A stretch of 64,000 nucleotides of DNA, from NCBI GenBank assembly GCA_016191845.1, contig JACPVF010000009.1, positions 62,001 through 126,000 on the forward strand, written 5' to 3'. Shown in pieces: positions 50,571-57,603 of the stretch (position 1 is its first letter; each line of letters starts with the position of its first letter). Source of the stretch: Chloroflexota bacterium (GTDB lineage Bacteria > Chloroflexota > Anaerolineae > Anaerolineales > Villigracilaceae). Both the position numbers and the translations under genes were made by a program. The notes under the pieces are model-generated. The model worked only from the letters and a program-made list of their open reading frames with translations, had not been told where the DNA came from and did no database searches.

Positions 50571-51173
50571 ATGGATCGTAAGGTGATTTGGGTTGGACTC
50601 GGTTCGCTGGTCGTCATCCTGGTGGGAATTCTGCTGGCTTATCTGTTTGCAAAACCGCCCAGTTTCCTTGGCACAACGTACGAACCCCTGCCTGCGCCCG
50701 AGATCGACATCCCGCTGGCGGATGGGACGCAGTTCCGTTTAAGCGACCATAAGGGACAGGTGATCCTGCTCTTCTTCGGTTACACCTCCTGTCCAGACGT
50801 ATGCCCGACCACGCTGTCCAACCTCAAACTGGTGATGAACGAACTGGGCGCGGATGCCGAGCGGGTGCAGGTGCTCTTCGTCACCATGGACCCCGACCGT
50901 GACACGCCCGCCCGTACGCAGGATTATGCCAGCCGCTTCTACCCGACCTTCCTTGGCCTCTCGGGTCCCATCGAACAATTGGGCAAGGTCTGGGGCGATT
51001 ATGGCGCGTATCGTGAACTCGGACCGAAGGACGAGAACGGCAATTACGCCGTGACCCATTCCTCGCGCCTGACCGTCATCGACACACATGGGAATCTGCG
51101 GCTGTCCTTCAATTTCGACTCCCGCTGGCAGGATATTCTGCACGACGTGCGCCTGCTGCTGGCCGAGAAGTAA
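50571..51173 (+). CDS. SCO1/SenC-type copper chaperone
   Basis: A 200-aa membrane-anchored thioredoxin-fold protein. An N-terminal helix (WVGLGSLVVILVGILLAYLF) anchors it outside. The copper-binding motif is TSCPDVCP, with the distal histidine in AVTHSSRL. It delivers or reduces copper for the CuA site of subunit II. GGAGG sits 7 nt before MDRKVIW; the longer frame includes the terminator and is not used. Confidence 0.92.
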   Translation: MDRKVIWVGLGSLVVILVGILLAYLFAKPPSFLGTTYEPLPAPEIDIPLADGTQFRLSDHKGQVILLFFGYTSCPDVCPTTLSNLKLVMNELGADAERVQVLFVTMDPDRDTPARTQDYASRFYPTFLGLSGPIEQLGKVWGDYGAYRELGPKDENGNYAVTHSSRLTVIDTHGNLRLSFNFDSRWQDILHDVRLLLAEK

Positions 51174-51206
51174 GGATTTTTTTCGTTCCAAAGGAAAGGT
51201 GTCTTC

Positions 51207-51710
51207 ATGTCTCGCAGCGCGATCTTCAAGCGCATCTCGATTTCTCTGTTGCTCGGATTTGCCCTGGCGGCCGTGATGAGTGAGGCCGCCTTCCAGTTGT
51301 TCAAACGTGAAAACCGCGAACCCACCCGCATCGAGTTGGTCATCCCCGCGGGGACGGCGGAACGCGTGGCCCAAGGGGAAGCGCTGCCTGGCCTGCCCCA
51401 GGACATGACCTTCGTGGTCGGCGACACGCTGGCCGTGGTCAACCAGGATAGCGTCGACCATCAGCTGGGTCCGTTGTGGGTGCCTGCGGGGACGACCGCC
51501 ACCATGAACCTGTCGAGCGAGGAGAGCTACGCGCTGGAATGTTCCTTCCAGCCGACCAAGTATTTCGGCCTGGATGTCCATCAGCCCGTGACGTGGGGGA
51601 CGCGCCTCTCGGGCGTCTTTTTCGCGGGCTTCCCGCTGGCGGGGATCTTCGCCGTGTACAGCATTCTGCTGGGCGGTGATAAAAAGAAGAAGCAGGAGGC
51701 GGCCGCGTGA
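51207..51710 (+). CDS. Membrane-bound cupredoxin-like protein in the oxidase cluster
   Basis: A 167-aa protein with one N-terminal helix (about residues 10-27) and one C-terminal helix (about 133-155, FFAGFPLAGIFAVYSILL). Between them is a cupredoxin-like domain with potential copper ligands: His in SVDHQLGPLWVPAG, Cys in ALECSFQPTKYFGLDVH and the final His. The charged C-tail is KKKKQEAAA. Position between sco and SURF1 suggests copper delivery or oxidase assembly (inference). Its stop overlaps the SURF1 GTG start. Confidence 0.75.
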   Translation: MSRSAIFKRISISLLLGFALAAVMSEAAFQLFKRENREPTRIELVIPAGTAERVAQGEALPGLPQDMTFVVGDTLAVVNQDSVDHQLGPLWVPAGTTATMNLSSEESYALECSFQPTKYFGLDVHQPVTWGTRLSGVFFAGFPLAGIFAVYSILLGGDKKKKQEAAA

Positions 51711-52453
51711 AAACCCTGCGCGCCATGTTCTCCCGCAAGTGGATTCTTACGACCCTGTTCGTCTTCGCGGGCACGGCCCTGTGCGTGCGGCTGGGCATCT
51801 GGCAGTTGGACCGCCTGCATCAGCGGCGGACGGACAACGCTCATTACCTGTCGGCGCGCGCCATGCCGCCCCTGGAATTGACGGACGCGACGAGCGAAGA
51901 CCTGACCACCCAGGAGTATCGCGACGTAACTGCGCGCGGTACCTATGACTTCGAGCATCAGGTGGCGCTGCGCAACCAGGACCTGGATGGTGTGCTGGGC
52001 TATTACCTGATCACGCCGTTGGTGTTGAGCGACGGCTCGGCAGTGCTGGTCGAGCGCGGATTCATCCCCGCGGAGGGCAACACCGCGCCCGCCGACTGGC
52101 GCAAGTACGATGAGCCAGGCGAGGTCACCGTCAGCGGAATCCTCCACCTGGGGCAAACGGAACCAGGCTTCTGGGCGGCCTCCGATCCGCCGCCTGTCGA
52201 GGGGCAGAAACTCGATTTTTGGGTGATCGTCAACATCCCGCGCATCCAACTCCAGGTCCCGTATCGCCTGTTGCCCGTGTTCATCCAGCCGAACATGGAT
52301 TCGGCCGACACGACCCCGCCCATCGCCTATCAGGCGCAATACGAGGTGACCGAGGGACCGCACCTGGGGTATGCGGGCCAGTGGTTTACCTTTGCCACGC
52401 TGTTGTTCTTCGGATATCCGCTCTTCTATCTGCCGAGGCAGGAGCACTCATGA
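51707..52453 (+). CDS. SURF1 family oxidase assembly protein
   Basis: A 248-aa protein with transmembrane helices at both ends (KWILTTLFVFAGTALCVRLGIWQ and FATLLFFGYPLFYLP). The SURF1 signatures are LGIWQLDRLHQRR near the N-terminus, YRDVTARGTYD, a VERGFIP segment and a proline-rich central loop. It helps insert heme a into subunit I (established). It starts with GTG in a GTGA overlap and ends in an ATGA overlap with the CtaB fusion. Confidence 0.9.
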   Translation: MKTLRAMFSRKWILTTLFVFAGTALCVRLGIWQLDRLHQRRTDNAHYLSARAMPPLELTDATSEDLTTQEYRDVTARGTYDFEHQVALRNQDLDGVLGYYLITPLVLSDGSAVLVERGFIPAEGNTAPADWRKYDEPGEVTVSGILHLGQTEPGFWAASDPPPVEGQKLDFWVIVNIPRIQLQVPYRLLPVFIQPNMDSADTTPPIAYQAQYEVTEGPHLGYAGQWFTFATLLFFGYPLFYLPRQEHS

Positions 52454-53766
52454 AATACTCGCTGCGTTCTTCTTTTGCCCGCCAAACCCTGATCCTCTTT
52501 TTCCTCGTCCTGTTGCTGACTCTTCTGGGGCGCGCCGTGACCCTGACGGGTGCGGCCGCCTATTGCCAGGGTTGGCCCGTCTGCATGCCCACTCATCCCG
52601 TGGGCTGGCTGCAACTGGTGCATCGCCTGGCGGTTGTCCTGGCTTCGATCCAGATGGCCTGGGTGATGCGCAAGGCCTGGCGCGAACAGCGTGAGAACAC
52701 GCTGCTGCTGCCGATGACCACGGTGCTGGGCGTGCTGTTCTTCGGGCAGGCATTGATCGGCTCATTGGAAGTGACCCATGGCCTGGCGCGACATCTGGCC
52801 GTGCTGCACGGGCTGACGGCGGTCTCGTTGTGGTTCGCGTTGCTCGGCCTGACCCTGGTGGCAGGCGTCCAAGCCGTGGATCCTGTATCTATCCCCGTTT
52901 TGGATGCGCGTCAACGCCTGAAGGATTTCTTCGCACTCTCCAAGCCGTTGATCGTGGCGCTGCTGCTGGTAACCACTTACGCGGGGCTGGTGGCAGGCGG
53001 CAAACAGTGGCCGTCCTTCCAGCTTGGCTTCTGGACCCTGCTGGGTGGCGCGTTGGCGGCGGGTGGCTCCTCGGCGTTGAACCAGTATATCGACCGCGAA
53101 CTGGACAAGAACATGCAACGCACGGCCAAACGTCCGCTGGCCTCCGAGCGGCTGACGGCCGCCGAGGGACTGGCCTTTGGCCTGGCCCTGTGCCTGACCA
53201 GTTATTACGTGCTGGCGGGATTCGTCAACCTGCTGGCGGCGCTGCTCTCGCTGGCGGGCATCTTCTATTACGTGTTCTTCTACAGCGTGTGGTTGAAGAA
53301 GGCCACCGTGCAAAACATCGTGATCGGGGGCGGGGCGGGGGCCATCCCGCCGATGGTGGGCTGGGCGGCTGCCACGGGGCGGCTGGACCTGGCCGCGCTG
53401 ATCCTGTTCGGCATCGTCTTCATGTGGACCCCGCCACACTTCTGGGCGCTGGCCATCGTCCGCCAGAAGGATTACGCGCGCGCGGGCGTGCCGATGCTGC
53501 CCGTGGTGCGCGGCGAAGAGGAGACCCGCCGCCAGATCCTGATCTACACCTTTGCGCTGGTGGCGGTGACCCTGCTGCTGCCACTCTTCAACCTGACGGG
53601 AACGATCTACCTGATCTCCGCGCTCCTGTTGGGACTCTCGCTGCTCTACACCGCCTGGCGCGTGTGGAAAGTGCCTGGCAACAAGGTGGCCTGGACGATG
53701 TACCGCTGGTCGAGCATGTACCTGGCGTTCATCTTCCTGGCGCTGATGCTGGATGCGGTGTTGTAG
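52450..53766 (+). CDS. ctaB: Fusion of a CtaA-like half domain with heme o synthase (CtaB)
   Basis: A 438-aa polytopic protein. Residues about 1-145 carry four helices resembling one half of heme a synthase (LGRAVTLTGAAAYCQGWPVCMP, LQLVHRLAVVLAS, GQALIGSLEVTHGLARHLAVLHG), including paired Cys and His residues. From about 150 the farnesyltransferase begins: LKDFFALSKPLIVALLLVTT, SSALNQYIDRELDKNMQRTAKRP with the Asp motif, and MWTPPHFWALA. CtaB makes heme o. The CtaA half could bind heme or act with a partner. The ATG overlaps the SURF1 stop. Confidence 0.88.
   Translation: MKYSLRSSFARQTLILFFLVLLLTLLGRAVTLTGAAAYCQGWPVCMPTHPVGWLQLVHRLAVVLASIQMAWVMRKAWREQRENTLLLPMTTVLGVLFFGQALIGSLEVTHGLARHLAVLHGLTAVSLWFALLGLTLVAGVQAVDPVSIPVLDARQRLKDFFALSKPLIVALLLVTTYAGLVAGGKQWPSFQLGFWTLLGGALAAGGSSALNQYIDRELDKNMQRTAKRPLASERLTAAEGLAFGLALCLTSYYVLAGFVNLLAALLSLAGIFYYVFFYSVWLKKATVQNIVIGGGAGAIPPMVGWAAATGRLDLAALILFGIVFMWTPPHFWALAIVRQKDYARAGVPMLPVVRGEEETRRQILIYTFALVAVTLLLPLFNLTGTIYLISALLLGLSLLYTAWRVWKVPGNKVAWTMYRWSSMYLAFIFLALMLDAVL
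53636..53766 (+). repeat. Source segment of a local duplication (ctaB 3' end)
   Basis: This segment, from CTGCTCTACACC to the ctaB stop, is partly repeated at 53964-54078 and, in a shorter form, at 54433-54480. The copies share CTCTACACC, TGGCCTGGAC and GCTGGATGCGGTG before the stop. Confidence 0.7.
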
Positions 53767-53816
53767 AGTGGGACGCGGACGAGCGCGGAATACGCGGATT
53801 TTTGTCAGGTTTTTTT

Positions 53817-53886
53817 GAACCGCAAAGCACGCTAAGAGCGCAAAGAGAACAAAGGTTTTCTTCGCGTCCTTTGCGTGCTCTGCGGT
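53817..53886. repeat. Long imperfect palindrome, GAACCGCAAAG-type repeat
   Basis: Left arm starts GAACCGCAAAGCACGC and the right arm ends GCGTGCTCTGCGGT, giving a stem of about 30 bp with mismatches. Sequences of this kind are frequent intergenic repeats in environmental bacteria (established in general, family not named here). It lies in the non-coding gap after ctaB. Confidence 0.65.
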
Positions 53887-53911
53887 AAATTTTGGCTCCT
53901 GAGTAAAATGA

Positions 53912-53944
53912 AGAGACCCTGGAATTTTTCCAGAGCCTCTTTTG
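53912..53944. terminator. Terminator-like hairpin after ctaB
   Basis: AGAG and CCTGGAA pair with TTCCAG and CTCT, followed by TTTT. It is the first T-flanked hairpin downstream of the oxidase cluster. Confidence 0.65.
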
Positions 53945-53963
53945 ATTTGCGCGTAGACAACTG

Positions 53964-54078
53964 TGCTTGCTGCTCTACACCACCTGGCGTGTATGGAAGG
54001 TGCCTGGGGACAAGGTGGCCTGGACCACGAACATGTATTTGGCGGCTCCTGGCGTTGATGCTGGATGCGGTGGTGTAG
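53964..54078 (+). pseudogene. Decayed copy of the ctaB 3' end
   Basis: Closely matches ctaB 53636-53766 from CTGCTCTACACC through GTGCCTGG.GACAAGGTGGCCTGGAC to the stop, but about 20 nt are missing in the middle and the frame is broken. No start codon or RBS is present. Together with 54433-54480 it shows repeated local duplication of this end. Confidence 0.75.
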
Positions 54079-54143
54079 TGAAAATGCGGATGAACGCTAA
54101 GGCGTTTTGACGTTTATATGATTCACTGTTGAGTCCAGAATCG

Positions 54144-54175
54144 AAAAAGGTCTTGGAGGACAACCAAGGCCTTTT
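54144..54175. terminator. Bidirectional terminator-like hairpin
   Basis: AAAAAGG and CTTGG pair with CCAAG and CCTTTTT. It lies just downstream of the minus-strand gene at 54206. Confidence 0.8.
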
Positions 54176-54205
54176 TGTATGATGTTTTAATGTCTAAAAT
54201 AAAGC

Positions 54206-54394
54206 TCAAATCCCGATTTTTTTATTAAACCAAATAAGTATGTTGACTGCAATCATTATGAAAACCAGGTAAATTATTGGCTGATTGGCAAAATTTGGAA
54301 AATAGGAAAACAAATATTCACTAAAATATCGGCCGACAAAAAAACAGATAATAATTTCGACAATATTTATAAGTAGTTTATTTTTTCTCTGCAT
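54206..54394 (-). CDS. Small two-helix membrane protein A (duplicated family)
   Basis: A 62-aa AT-rich gene. Two hydrophobic helices (IVEIIICFFVGRYFSEYLFSY and IYLVFIMIAVNILIWF) are separated by NFANQP, with a basic N-terminus (MQRKNK) and tail NKKIGI. It is homologous in protein and DNA to the gene at 54551-54751. No family or function is recognised. A GATACT box lies 5 nt before the ATG, so a leaderless start is possible. Confidence 0.6.
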   Translation of the reverse strand: MQRKNKLLINIVEIIICFFVGRYFSEYLFSYFPNFANQPIIYLVFIMIAVNILIWFNKKIGI

Positions 54395-54432
54395 TTTATA
54401 GTATCCTACTTCAGCCTATTGGATATGTCTAA

Positions 54433-54480
54433 TTTCTGGCGTTGATGCTAGATGCTGTGTTGTAAGCTAGGACGTGGACG
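54433..54480 (+). pseudogene. Shorter decayed copy of the ctaB 3' end
   Basis: CTGGCGTTGATGCTAGATGCTGTGTTGTAA corresponds to the last codons and stop of ctaB, and the following GGACGTGGACG matches GGACGCGGACG after the real ctaB stop. It lies between the two duplicated small membrane protein genes. Confidence 0.7.
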
Positions 54481-54550
54481 GGGAAGTTCATAATCTTTTC
54501 AATGGCATAACAAATGGACTGGTGGCGGTCGCAGTGCCACCAGAACTAAG

Positions 54551-54751
54551 TCATTCAATCCCAATTTTTTTATTGAGCCAAGTAAACAGGCTAACTGTAA
54601 AAACTATTACAACTAAATAAGTTAAGAAATTGTTAGCCCATGTCGGGGAAAGGGAAAATATAAACTCATAAAGATAATGGCCAAGCATAAAACTGATAAT
54701 GACCTCCGCAGCATATATCAGTATTCTGAAGTTTTTGCTTTTATGCTTCAT
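54551..54751 (-). CDS. Small two-helix membrane protein B (paralogue of A)
   Basis: A 66-aa paralogue of 54206-54394. It shares a basic start (MKHKSK), helix 1 (AAEVIISFMLGHYLYEFIFS), linker PTWANNF, helix 2 (YLVVIVFTVSLFTWL) and the same tail NKKIGIE. Both genes are downstream neighbours of a ctaB-tail copy, so the duplicated unit contains both. Function unknown; small hydrophobic proteins can be toxins, immunity or accessory subunits, but nothing here decides this. Confidence 0.62.
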   Translation of the reverse strand: MKHKSKNFRILIYAAEVIISFMLGHYLYEFIFSLSPTWANNFLTYLVVIVFTVSLFTWLNKKIGIE

Positions 54752-54787
54752 GATGTTGTTTATTCTTGTGCTTCAAGGTGTTTTGCT

Positions 54788-55045
54788 TTATTTTTCATTA
54801 TTGGTTAGGTTTGTTGTCGGTTTTCTTTTTTTGGATATTGTCATGTAGACGAAGACAAGGACAACTGCAATAATTGCTCCTATCACCATCAAAATAAATA
54901 TCATCCTTAAATCATGGACTTCTTTCTTGAATATTTCGCCAATATCCAGCCTCTCTGAAAAATAAAGGCGGATACCGTCGATAATAAAGATCAGAAATAC
55001 AAATGAAAGGCTTGCGATTATTTCCAGGTTTAGGTTTTTCTTCAT
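54788..55045 (-). CDS. Small AT-rich two-helix membrane protein C
   Basis: An 85-aa protein with helices at about residues 8-28 (IIASLSFVFLIFIIDGI) and 48-69 (MIFILMVIGAIIAVVLVFVYM) and a basic C-terminus (SKKRKPTTNL). It is not obviously related to the pair next to it, but shares their AT-rich composition. Only 36 nt separate it from gene B, so they may be co-transcribed. No family is recognised. Confidence 0.6.
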   Translation of the reverse strand: MKKNLNLEIIASLSFVFLIFIIDGIRLYFSERLDIGEIFKKEVHDLRMIFILMVIGAIIAVVLVFVYMTISKKRKPTTNLTNNEK

Positions 55046-55115
55046 TTAAAACCTCTCCACATTTTCAGAGCAGATGTTGTTCCAAATTGGCGGAATAATC
55101 AAGCGGTTCACTGTC

Positions 55116-56528
55116 TCAGGGGTGGATAAGAATCACCGCCTGCTTATCCTCAAATTCCACTTTCCAACCATTACTTTTCAATACCTCAATGATCGGCCAG
55201 TCGGGTTCGAGGAGGACCGTTTTCACGTCCCATTGATCGAGCAGGGATAAGGCATTCTTGTCTGCATTGACCACAGCGTGCCACTGGTTCAGCAGGTCGT
55301 CGCCGTACAGGTCGGCGCGGCCGTCGATGAAGACGGGGGTTTCGGGCAGAGTCCACAGCAGGTAGCCGCCCCAGTTGTAGGAGTTGAACAGCCTGCCTTC
55401 GGGATGATGGGTTTGCATCCACTGCACCGCGGCGACGGGATAGTTCTTGTCCACGCGCTCGGGCTGGGAGATGAGGAACAGGTTCCCCAGCACGGCCAGC
55501 GAGAGGACGACGATCAATGTGCCATTGAGGATGGACGTCAGACGCGGGTCCAGGTCTTTTACGGGGTGGCTCTCCCTGCGCGGCAGACTTTCGATGAAGG
55601 CCTGAATCCACTCGCTGAGCAAAGGCGCGGCGGTGATGGCGAACAGCGCGATGTTACGCTGAGCCACAAAGGTCAGATAAGCAAAGCCCAATACCTTGAA
55701 GACCTGCGGCCAATTCAGCGGCTTCTTCGCGAAGGGCGCGGCCAGCATCAGCAGGAACAACATCCACAACAGCGGATGAAAGTCCACGCGGTGGAAATCG
55801 GGTGAGAGCCATTCCTGGATCTGCAGCGAGACATTCACCTGCTGGAAGGGCAGCCGCCAGAGGGCGAGTCCGTTCGGGTTCAGGCCGACGGCCAGGGCGG
55901 AGAGGGCGGTCCAGCCCAGCAGATGCAGGGCCTGCCGCTGAAGCGGAATCCGCTCTTCGGGCTGGAAAAAGGACTGGACGAAGAGTCCCGCGGTGTGCGC
56001 CGCCAGCAGCAGGAATCCCCAGATCCAGCCGCCATGCAGGTTGGCCCACAACGCGAAGAACGGGATCAGCACCCACTGCCTGCGCGAAGAGCGAATCAGC
56101 CACAAGTCGAGCAGGGCCACGAGGAAGAAGGACAGGATCTGCGGGCGTGGACCCCAGATGGGCGCGGCGGTGACCACGGCCAGCAGCAGGATGAAACTAT
56201 CGACGAAGGGATTGCCCTTGAGGTTTTTTGAAACGACGTGAAAGGTCAGCGCGCCGAGCAGGGCCACGAAAGCCGCCAACGCAAAGTACTTTCTGAGGCT
56301 ATAAAGCCCATATAATAGGAGTTCGGACAGCCAGAAGGCATTGACCCACGGCGCGCCCGCGCGGGTGTAGCTGAAGATGTCGGTCAGCAGGATGCTTTTC
56401 TGCGTCCACATCTCCTGGCCTGCACGCAGATGCCACCACAAGTCGGCGTCGATGGGCGTGCGGCTGAACAGGAAAGCCGTGAGCAGAAAGGTGAGCGCAG
56501 TCAGTAGGCGTTGGATGTCTGATTTCAT
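55116..56528 (-). CDS. Membrane glycosyltransferase-like protein (GT-C type)
   Basis: A 470-aa polytopic protein with about ten helices. The first extracytoplasmic loop has PIDADLWWHLRAGQEMW, an Asp-containing motif typical of GT-C or oligosaccharyl-type enzymes that use polyprenyl-linked sugars. The soluble C-terminal part (YPVAAVQWMQTHHPEGRLFNSYNWGGYLLW and PVFIDGRADLYGDD) is common in this family. The acceptor is unknown. The ATG at 56528 is 9 nt from the divergent gene start; a likely extended -10 (TGCTACAAT) lies inside that opposing gene. Confidence 0.75.
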   Translation of the reverse strand: MKSDIQRLLTALTFLLTAFLFSRTPIDADLWWHLRAGQEMWTQKSILLTDIFSYTRAGAPWVNAFWLSELLLYGLYSLRKYFALAAFVALLGALTFHVVSKNLKGNPFVDSFILLLAVVTAAPIWGPRPQILSFFLVALLDLWLIRSSRRQWVLIPFFALWANLHGGWIWGFLLLAAHTAGLFVQSFFQPEERIPLQRQALHLLGWTALSALAVGLNPNGLALWRLPFQQVNVSLQIQEWLSPDFHRVDFHPLLWMLFLLMLAAPFAKKPLNWPQVFKVLGFAYLTFVAQRNIALFAITAAPLLSEWIQAFIESLPRRESHPVKDLDPRLTSILNGTLIVVLSLAVLGNLFLISQPERVDKNYPVAAVQWMQTHHPEGRLFNSYNWGGYLLWTLPETPVFIDGRADLYGDDLLNQWHAVVNADKNALSLLDQWDVKTVLLEPDWPIIEVLKSNGWKVEFEDKQAVILIHP

Positions 56529-56537
56529 GGAGGCCTG

Positions 56538-57467
56538 TTGAAGGAATTTTCCCGTGCACAAAAGTTGAGTTGGATTGCGGCCCTGGGTGCAGCACTGGGG
56601 CTGATTGTAGCATCTTTCCGCCTGCCTGGCGGCGATGACCTGTATCGGTATTACCTGCCCTTCACGCAAGGTTGTTTCGACTGCGGTTACGTTCCGTACT
56701 TCGCGCAATGGGTTCTCGCGCCGTTGCGCCTGCTGCCGAGTTATCCGCTGGCCTGGCCACTCTGGACGACGCTCAGTGTGGCGGGCTTTCTGGCGCTGGC
56801 CTACGTCACCGAGGTCAACCCGTTCCTGCTGATGATCTCTTTCCCGATGCTGGGACAGGTCTGGCTGGGTCAGGTGGACGTATTGGTGGCGCTGGGGTTG
56901 GTGATCTTCCTGTTTGGGAAGAATCCGTACCTGCGCGGAGTCGGTCTGATTCTAGCCCTGACCAAACCCCAGTTGACAGGCTTGCCGATTCTGTTCGGCC
57001 TGCTGCTGGAATCCCCAAGCCTGTGGCCTCGACTGTTGGCTGCTCCCGTTTTGACGGCGATCCTCAGTCTGTTCGTCTACGGTTTCGACTGGCCCCTGCG
57101 CTGGATCGCTAATTCCACGGCAGGGTTGCCCGTCCACGTCTGGCGGTTGGCGGGCATGGACGTCTGGCGTTTCGGCATCTTCCTTGCGCCGCTGCCGTTG
57201 TTCTTCCGCGAGAAACGTCAGCGCCTACTTTCAGGCCTGTTGGTCTCGACGCTGGCGACCCCATTCTTCGGCGTGTACTCGTACGTGCTCTTCCTGCTGT
57301 TCGAGGTCAACTGGTGGACAGTGCTGCTCTCTTATGCCTGGCTGCTGGGATTCTTCTTCTGGCGAGAGGAGGCCATGCGTCTGGCCTGGGTGCTGCCCGT
57401 GGGGATGTTGATTGCAATGTTTATGTCGCTGCGAGGGCGCAGAGCGCCCGAAGCAATCTCCCAATAA
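56538..57467 (+). CDS. Membrane protein, GT87/DUF2029-like glycosyltransferase candidate
   Basis: A 309-aa polytopic protein with about eight helices. The early loop GGDDLYRYYLPF has the Asp-rich motif seen in GT87-type mannosyltransferases, and LTKPQLTGLPILFGLLLE fits the family. It is shorter than typical members (about 400 aa). The TTG at 56538 is chosen because GGAGG lies 4 nt upstream. A GCACCTG/CAGGTGC hairpin follows at 57490-57512 without a T-run. Confidence 0.65.
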   Translation: MKEFSRAQKLSWIAALGAALGLIVASFRLPGGDDLYRYYLPFTQGCFDCGYVPYFAQWVLAPLRLLPSYPLAWPLWTTLSVAGFLALAYVTEVNPFLLMISFPMLGQVWLGQVDVLVALGLVIFLFGKNPYLRGVGLILALTKPQLTGLPILFGLLLESPSLWPRLLAAPVLTAILSLFVYGFDWPLRWIANSTAGLPVHVWRLAGMDVWRFGIFLAPLPLFFREKRQRLLSGLLVSTLATPFFGVYSYVLFLLFEVNWWTVLLSYAWLLGFFFWREEAMRLAWVLPVGMLIAMFMSLRGRRAPEAISQ

Positions 57468-57559
57468 CCTGAGATTGCTCACCTGCACTGCACCTGCGGT
57501 TTGTTCAGGTGCAAGTGTCGTCGTCGCGGCGCTCCTTCTCGCAATGACATAATAAAAAA

Positions 57560-57586
57560 GTGGCGCGGAAGGAACTTCCGCGCCAC
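57560..57586 (-). terminator. Terminator of rpoD
   Basis: Perfect 11-bp stem GTGGCGCGGAA/TTCCGCGCCAC with a 5-nt loop, followed on the minus strand by T6. Confidence 0.95.
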
Positions 57587-57603
57587 AGTTGTTTTATTTC
57601 GTT

